A stretch of DNA of 49,589 nt from Georgenia thermotolerans (GTDB lineage: Bacteria > Actinomycetota > Actinomycetes > Actinomycetales > Actinomycetaceae), in the NCBI RefSeq assembly GCF_009193185.1, contig NZ_VUKF01000036.1, forward strand, positions 1 through 49,589. Reading direction: 5' to 3'. Numbering within the stretch: position 1 is the stretch's first letter; each line of letters begins with the position of its first letter. A program made the translations under genes and the position numbers. The notes under the pieces are model-generated. The model did no database searches and had not been told where the DNA came from. It was given only the letters and a program-made list of their open reading frames with translations. This document shows positions 46,735 through 49,589 of the stretch, piece by piece.

Positions 46735-47883
46735 TCAGCGCCGCCGGCGCGGCCGCACCTGCGCCAGGTCGTCGCGGTGGACGACGGCGCGCGGGTGCTG
46801 GTCGAAGTCGTCGACGAACTGATGGCTGGACTTGCCCATGATGTGCGGGATCTCGGCGGCGCCGTAGGCGGTCAGCCCGCGCGCGACGACGCCGTCGGGG
46901 CCCACCAGCTCCACGACGTCGCCGGCCTCGAAGTCGCCGTCGACGCCGACGACGCCCGCGGCCAGCAGGGACCGCTTGCCGTCGGTCACGGCGCGCGCCG
47001 CGCCGGCGTCGAGGTGCAGCCGGCCGCGCACCTGCGCCGCGTGCGCCAGCCAGAGCCGGCGGGCGGACTTGCGGCGCCCGGTGGCCGCGAACCAGGTGCC
47101 CACCTCCTCCCCCGCGAGCGCGGGCGCGATGTTGGCGGCGGAGGTGAGCACCACCGGGATGCCCGCGCCGGTGGCGATGGAGGCGGCGTCGAGCTTGGTG
47201 ATCATGCCGCCGGTGCCGATGTCGCTGCCGCGCCCGGTCACCTCCACCCCGGCGAGGTCGGCGCCGGCGCGCACCTCCCGGATCAGGCGGGTGCCGGGCC
47301 GGGAGGGCGGCCCGTCGTAGAGGCCGTCGACGTCGGTGAGCAGCACGAGCGCGTCGGCGCGGACCAGGTGGGAGACGAGCGCGGCGAGCCGGTCGTTGTC
47401 GCCGAAGCGGATCTCGTCGGTGGCCACCGTGTCGTTCTCGTTGACGATCGGCACGACGCCGAGGGTGAGCAGCCGCTCGAGCGCCCGCTGGGCGTTGGCG
47501 TAGTTGGTGCGGCGGATGAGGTCCTCGGCGGTGAGCAGCACCTGCCCCACCCGGCGGCCGTGGTAGGCGAACGCCTCGGTGTAGCGCGCCACCAGCAGGC
47601 CCTGCCCGACGCTGGCGGTGGCCTGCGCCGTCGCCAGGTCCTTGGGCTTGCCCGGCAGACCGAGCGGCATGATGCCCGCCGCGATGGCCCCGGAGGAGAC
47701 GAGGACGACCTGCTGCCCGGCGGCGCGCCGGTCGGCCAGCACCTGCACGAGGTGGTGGACGGCGGACAGGTCCAGGCGCCCGTCCGGGGCCGTGAGCGAG
47801 GACGACCCCACCTTCACGACGATCCGCTCGGCGGTGGGCAGCTCGGTACGGCTGGTCAGCGGCAGGTTCACGGCCCTCATCAT
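46735..47883 (-). CDS. proB: Glutamate 5-kinase
   Basis: A 382-residue ProB, the first enzyme of proline synthesis, phosphorylating glutamate with ATP in the cytosol. The amino-acid-kinase domain (about 1-265) has RIVVKVGSSSLT, VVLVSSGAIAAGIMPLG, VNENDTVATDEIRFGDND, LLTDVDGLYD and GTGGMITKLDAASIA; the C-terminal PUA domain follows (about 280-370, with GRLHLDAGAARAV). Start candidates are the tandem ATGs at 47883 and 47880 and a GTG at 47871, which has the best-placed Shine-Dalgarno (GAGGG); the first ATG is given. It is proline-feedback controlled in other bacteria. proA is 43 kb away on the same strand. Confidence 0.96.
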   Translation of the reverse strand: MMRAVNLPLTSRTELPTAERIVVKVGSSSLTAPDGRLDLSAVHHLVQVLADRRAAGQQVVLVSSGAIAAGIMPLGLPGKPKDLATAQATASVGQGLLVARYTEAFAYHGRRVGQVLLTAEDLIRRTNYANAQRALERLLTLGVVPIVNENDTVATDEIRFGDNDRLAALVSHLVRADALVLLTDVDGLYDGPPSRPGTRLIREVRAGADLAGVEVTGRGSDIGTGGMITKLDAASIATGAGIPVVLTSAANIAPALAGEEVGTWFAATGRRKSARRLWLAHAAQVRGRLHLDAGAARAVTDGKRSLLAAGVVGVDGDFEAGDVVELVGPDGVVARGLTAYGAAEIPHIMGKSSHQFVDDFDQHPRAVVHRDDLAQVRPRRRR

Positions 47884-48093
47884 CCCGCACCCGCGGCGCG
47901 GTCCGCGCCGGGCGTCCACGGCGCGCGCCCGCTTCGCCGCGCAACACTTGTCCCCCTCCGGCCCCCGGGGAAGAATCGGCCCGACAGCAGCCAGGCGGTC
48001 GTCGCGCGGTAGCCGGCGAGGGAGACGGACCGATCGGTGGCCGCGACGCGGGGCCGACGGCACCCGCGGGCGGACCCAGGGGCGGTGGTCGCC

Positions 48094-49518
48094 GTGAGCA
48101 CGTCAGCATCCGGGCCGATGCTCGAGGCCCTGACCCGGCGCGTGGGCGGCGCGGTGTACCTGCCCGGCGACCCGGACTACGAGCAGGCCCGCCGGGTCTG
48201 GAACGGCATGGTCGACCGGCGCCCGGTCGCCGTGGTCCGCGCCGCCACCGCGGGCGACATCGGCGCCGTCGTCGAGTTCGCCAAGGAGGCCGGCCTGCCG
48301 CTGGCCGTGCGCGGCGGCGGGCACGGCGTCGCCGGCAACGGCACGGTCGACGACGGCATCGTCCTGGACCTGGGCAGCCTCAACTTCGTCAGCGTCGACC
48401 CCGCGTCCCGCACGGTCCACGCCGAGCCCGGCGCCACGATCGCCGACGTCGACGCCGCCACCTCCGTCCACGACCTCGCCGTGCCCCTCGGCGTGGTCTC
48501 GATGACCGGCGTCGCCGGGCTCACGCTCGGCGGCGGCATCGGCTGGCTGACCCGCGCCCACGGGCTGAGCATCGACAACCTCCTGGCCGCCGACGTCGTC
48601 ACGGCCGGCGGCGGGACGCTGCACGCCAGCGCCGAGGAGAACCCCGAGCTGTTCTGGGGCATCCGCGGCGGGGGCGGCAACTTCGGCGTCGTCTCCTCCT
48701 TCACGTTCCTGGCCCACCCGCTGCCGCACGAGCTCTTCGCCGGAAACCTCGTCTACGGCGAGGACCGCTGGCTCGACGCGCTGCTGGCCTGGGAGGAGTG
48801 GACCCGCGACCTGCCCGACCTCATGCAGTCCATCGTGACCTTCCTCGTGCCGCCGCCCGCCTGGGAGCTCGGCTCCGTCCCGCTGATGCTCGTCGGCTTC
48901 GCCTGGGCGGGCGCGGATCGCGCGGAGGGCGCCCGGGTGCTGGAACCGCTGCGCGCGGCGGTCACGCCGGACGCCGAGGTCGTCGAGCCGACGGCGTGGA
49001 CCGCCTGGCAGTCGGCCGCGGACGAGCTGTTCCCGCGCGGCTCGCGCGCCTACTGGAAGAACACCTCCTTCGACCGGATGGACGACGAGGTCGTGGAGAC
49101 CCTCGTCCTCCGGGCCGCCGAGCAGCGCTGGCGCGGCACCGCCTTCGACATCCACCACATGGGCGGTGCCTACGGCCGCGTGCCCGAGGACGCCACCGCC
49201 TTCCCCACCCGCCGCGCCCGGTTCTGGCTCAACGTCTACGGCTACTGGCAGGACGCCGCCGACGACGACGCCCGCGTGGCCTTCGTCCGGGGCCTGGCCG
49301 CAGACATGGAGCCGTTCGCGACCGGCGGGACCTACACGAACTTCCTGGGCGCCGAGGCCGCGGGGCCCCCGGGAGAGCACCGGGTGCAGGCGGTCGAGCG
49401 CCGCGCGCAGGCCGCGACGGTGTGGGGCCCGGACAAGCTCGAGCGCCTGACCGCGCTCAAGCGCCGGTACGACCCGGGCAACCTCTTTCACCTCAACCAC
49501 AACATCCCGCCGGCGTAG
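48094..49518 (+). CDS. FAD-linked oxidase, berberine-bridge-like
   Basis: A 474-residue FAD-binding oxidoreductase of the PCMH/BBE type. AVRGGGHGVAGNG (71-83) has the His that usually carries covalent FAD (His77). The second FAD-linking Cys, normally in a G-x-C motif before the LTLGGGIGWLTRAHGLSIDNLLAADVV stretch, is Val here (PLGVVSMTGVAG), so at most one covalent bond is expected. The BBE C-terminal domain ends KRRYDPGNLFHLNHNIPP. No signal peptide is seen. The GTG at 48094 is preferred; the frame is open to 48037. It is divergent from proB; no clear promoter was found in the 210 bp between. Substrate unknown, possibly a sugar or alcohol. Confidence 0.92.
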   Translation: MSTSASGPMLEALTRRVGGAVYLPGDPDYEQARRVWNGMVDRRPVAVVRAATAGDIGAVVEFAKEAGLPLAVRGGGHGVAGNGTVDDGIVLDLGSLNFVSVDPASRTVHAEPGATIADVDAATSVHDLAVPLGVVSMTGVAGLTLGGGIGWLTRAHGLSIDNLLAADVVTAGGGTLHASAEENPELFWGIRGGGGNFGVVSSFTFLAHPLPHELFAGNLVYGEDRWLDALLAWEEWTRDLPDLMQSIVTFLVPPPAWELGSVPLMLVGFAWAGADRAEGARVLEPLRAAVTPDAEVVEPTAWTAWQSAADELFPRGSRAYWKNTSFDRMDDEVVETLVLRAAEQRWRGTAFDIHHMGGAYGRVPEDATAFPTRRARFWLNVYGYWQDAADDDARVAFVRGLAADMEPFATGGTYTNFLGAEAAGPPGEHRVQAVERRAQAATVWGPDKLERLTALKRRYDPGNLFHLNHNIPPA

Positions 49519-49543
49519 GGGCGCGCCGGGCCGCGCGGCCGCC

Positions 49544-49589
49544 GGGCCTCGCGGGCGTCGGGCCGCGCGGGCGTCGGGCCGCGCGGGCG
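49544..49589 (+). repeat. 16-bp tandem repeat cut by the window end
   Basis: Units GGGCCTCGCGGGCGTC (49544-49559) and GGGCCGCGCGGGCGTC (49560-49575), and a third unit cut off at 49589. The array starts 25 bases after the stop of the FAD oxidase gene and continues beyond the window. Confidence 0.8.

Overview
The window is very GC-rich DNA (lowest in a few promoters) with GTG starts, ATGA/GTGA gene overlaps, F420/LLM-type flavoenzymes, a DUF222-HNH gene, a bacterial Ku/LigD repair pair and an actinobacterial SAM-IV riboswitch. Together these point to a chromosomal segment of an Actinomycetota member, probably Micrococcales-like; the genus cannot be fixed from this sequence. I see no phage, plasmid or insertion-sequence genes and no tRNA or rRNA genes.

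Left part (1-17.6 kb), mostly housekeeping: a moxR-DUF58 pair that runs off the left edge, proA, two small metabolic genes (an alpha/beta-hydrolase whose nucleophile slot is Gly, and a zinc-less medium-chain reductase), thioredoxin, an LLM oxidoreductase, a lipoprotein transpeptidase (PBP), a DUF2807 lipoprotein, an MFS transporter with a damaged 5' end, a VIT-type transporter, an ArsB-like permease with a small UspA-like protein, a CBM48 mini-protein and three-domain ligD. Middle part (17.9-30.3 kb): a complete dpp/opp-type peptide ABC operon, a DinB-like protein, a molybdopterin oxidoreductase/FAD reductase/DUF6510 cassette, two tandem F420:NADP-reductase-like paralogues divergent from a MarR regulator with three matching operators, and two coupled alpha/beta-hydrolases.

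The most distinctive region is 30.3-38.8 kb. It is a tightly overlapping sulfur operon: sulfonate-type ABC ATPase, substrate-binding lipoprotein and permease, an acetyl-CoA-synthetase-like ligase, SfnG (dimethylsulfone monooxygenase), MetY (O-acetylhomoserine sulfhydrylase) and a CoA-binding protein. It has a predicted pseudoknotted RNA in its 5' leader and a strong hairpin at its end. A second sulfur control point lies at 46.2-46.7 kb: a clear SAM-IV riboswitch behind a near-consensus promoter, followed by a 30-codon leader peptide whose end is rich in Met and Cys, then a single LLM monooxygenase gene. Transport and oxidation of organosulfur followed by sulfhydrylation, plus SAM and possibly Cys/Met sensing, suggest a local organosulfur-salvage network.

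The right part (39-49.6 kb) carries ku, an F420-dependent oxidoreductase, a membrane UbiB-like kinase, a DUF222-HNH gene with a LexA-type SOS box directly before its start, proB and an FAD-linked oxidase. proB and proA lie in the same orientation and order but 43 kb apart. Short repeats are frequent between genes: a 19-bp family (core AAGTTGACGCCTCGC) found downstream of two genes and inside ligD, and three unrelated arrays with 22-23 bp period.
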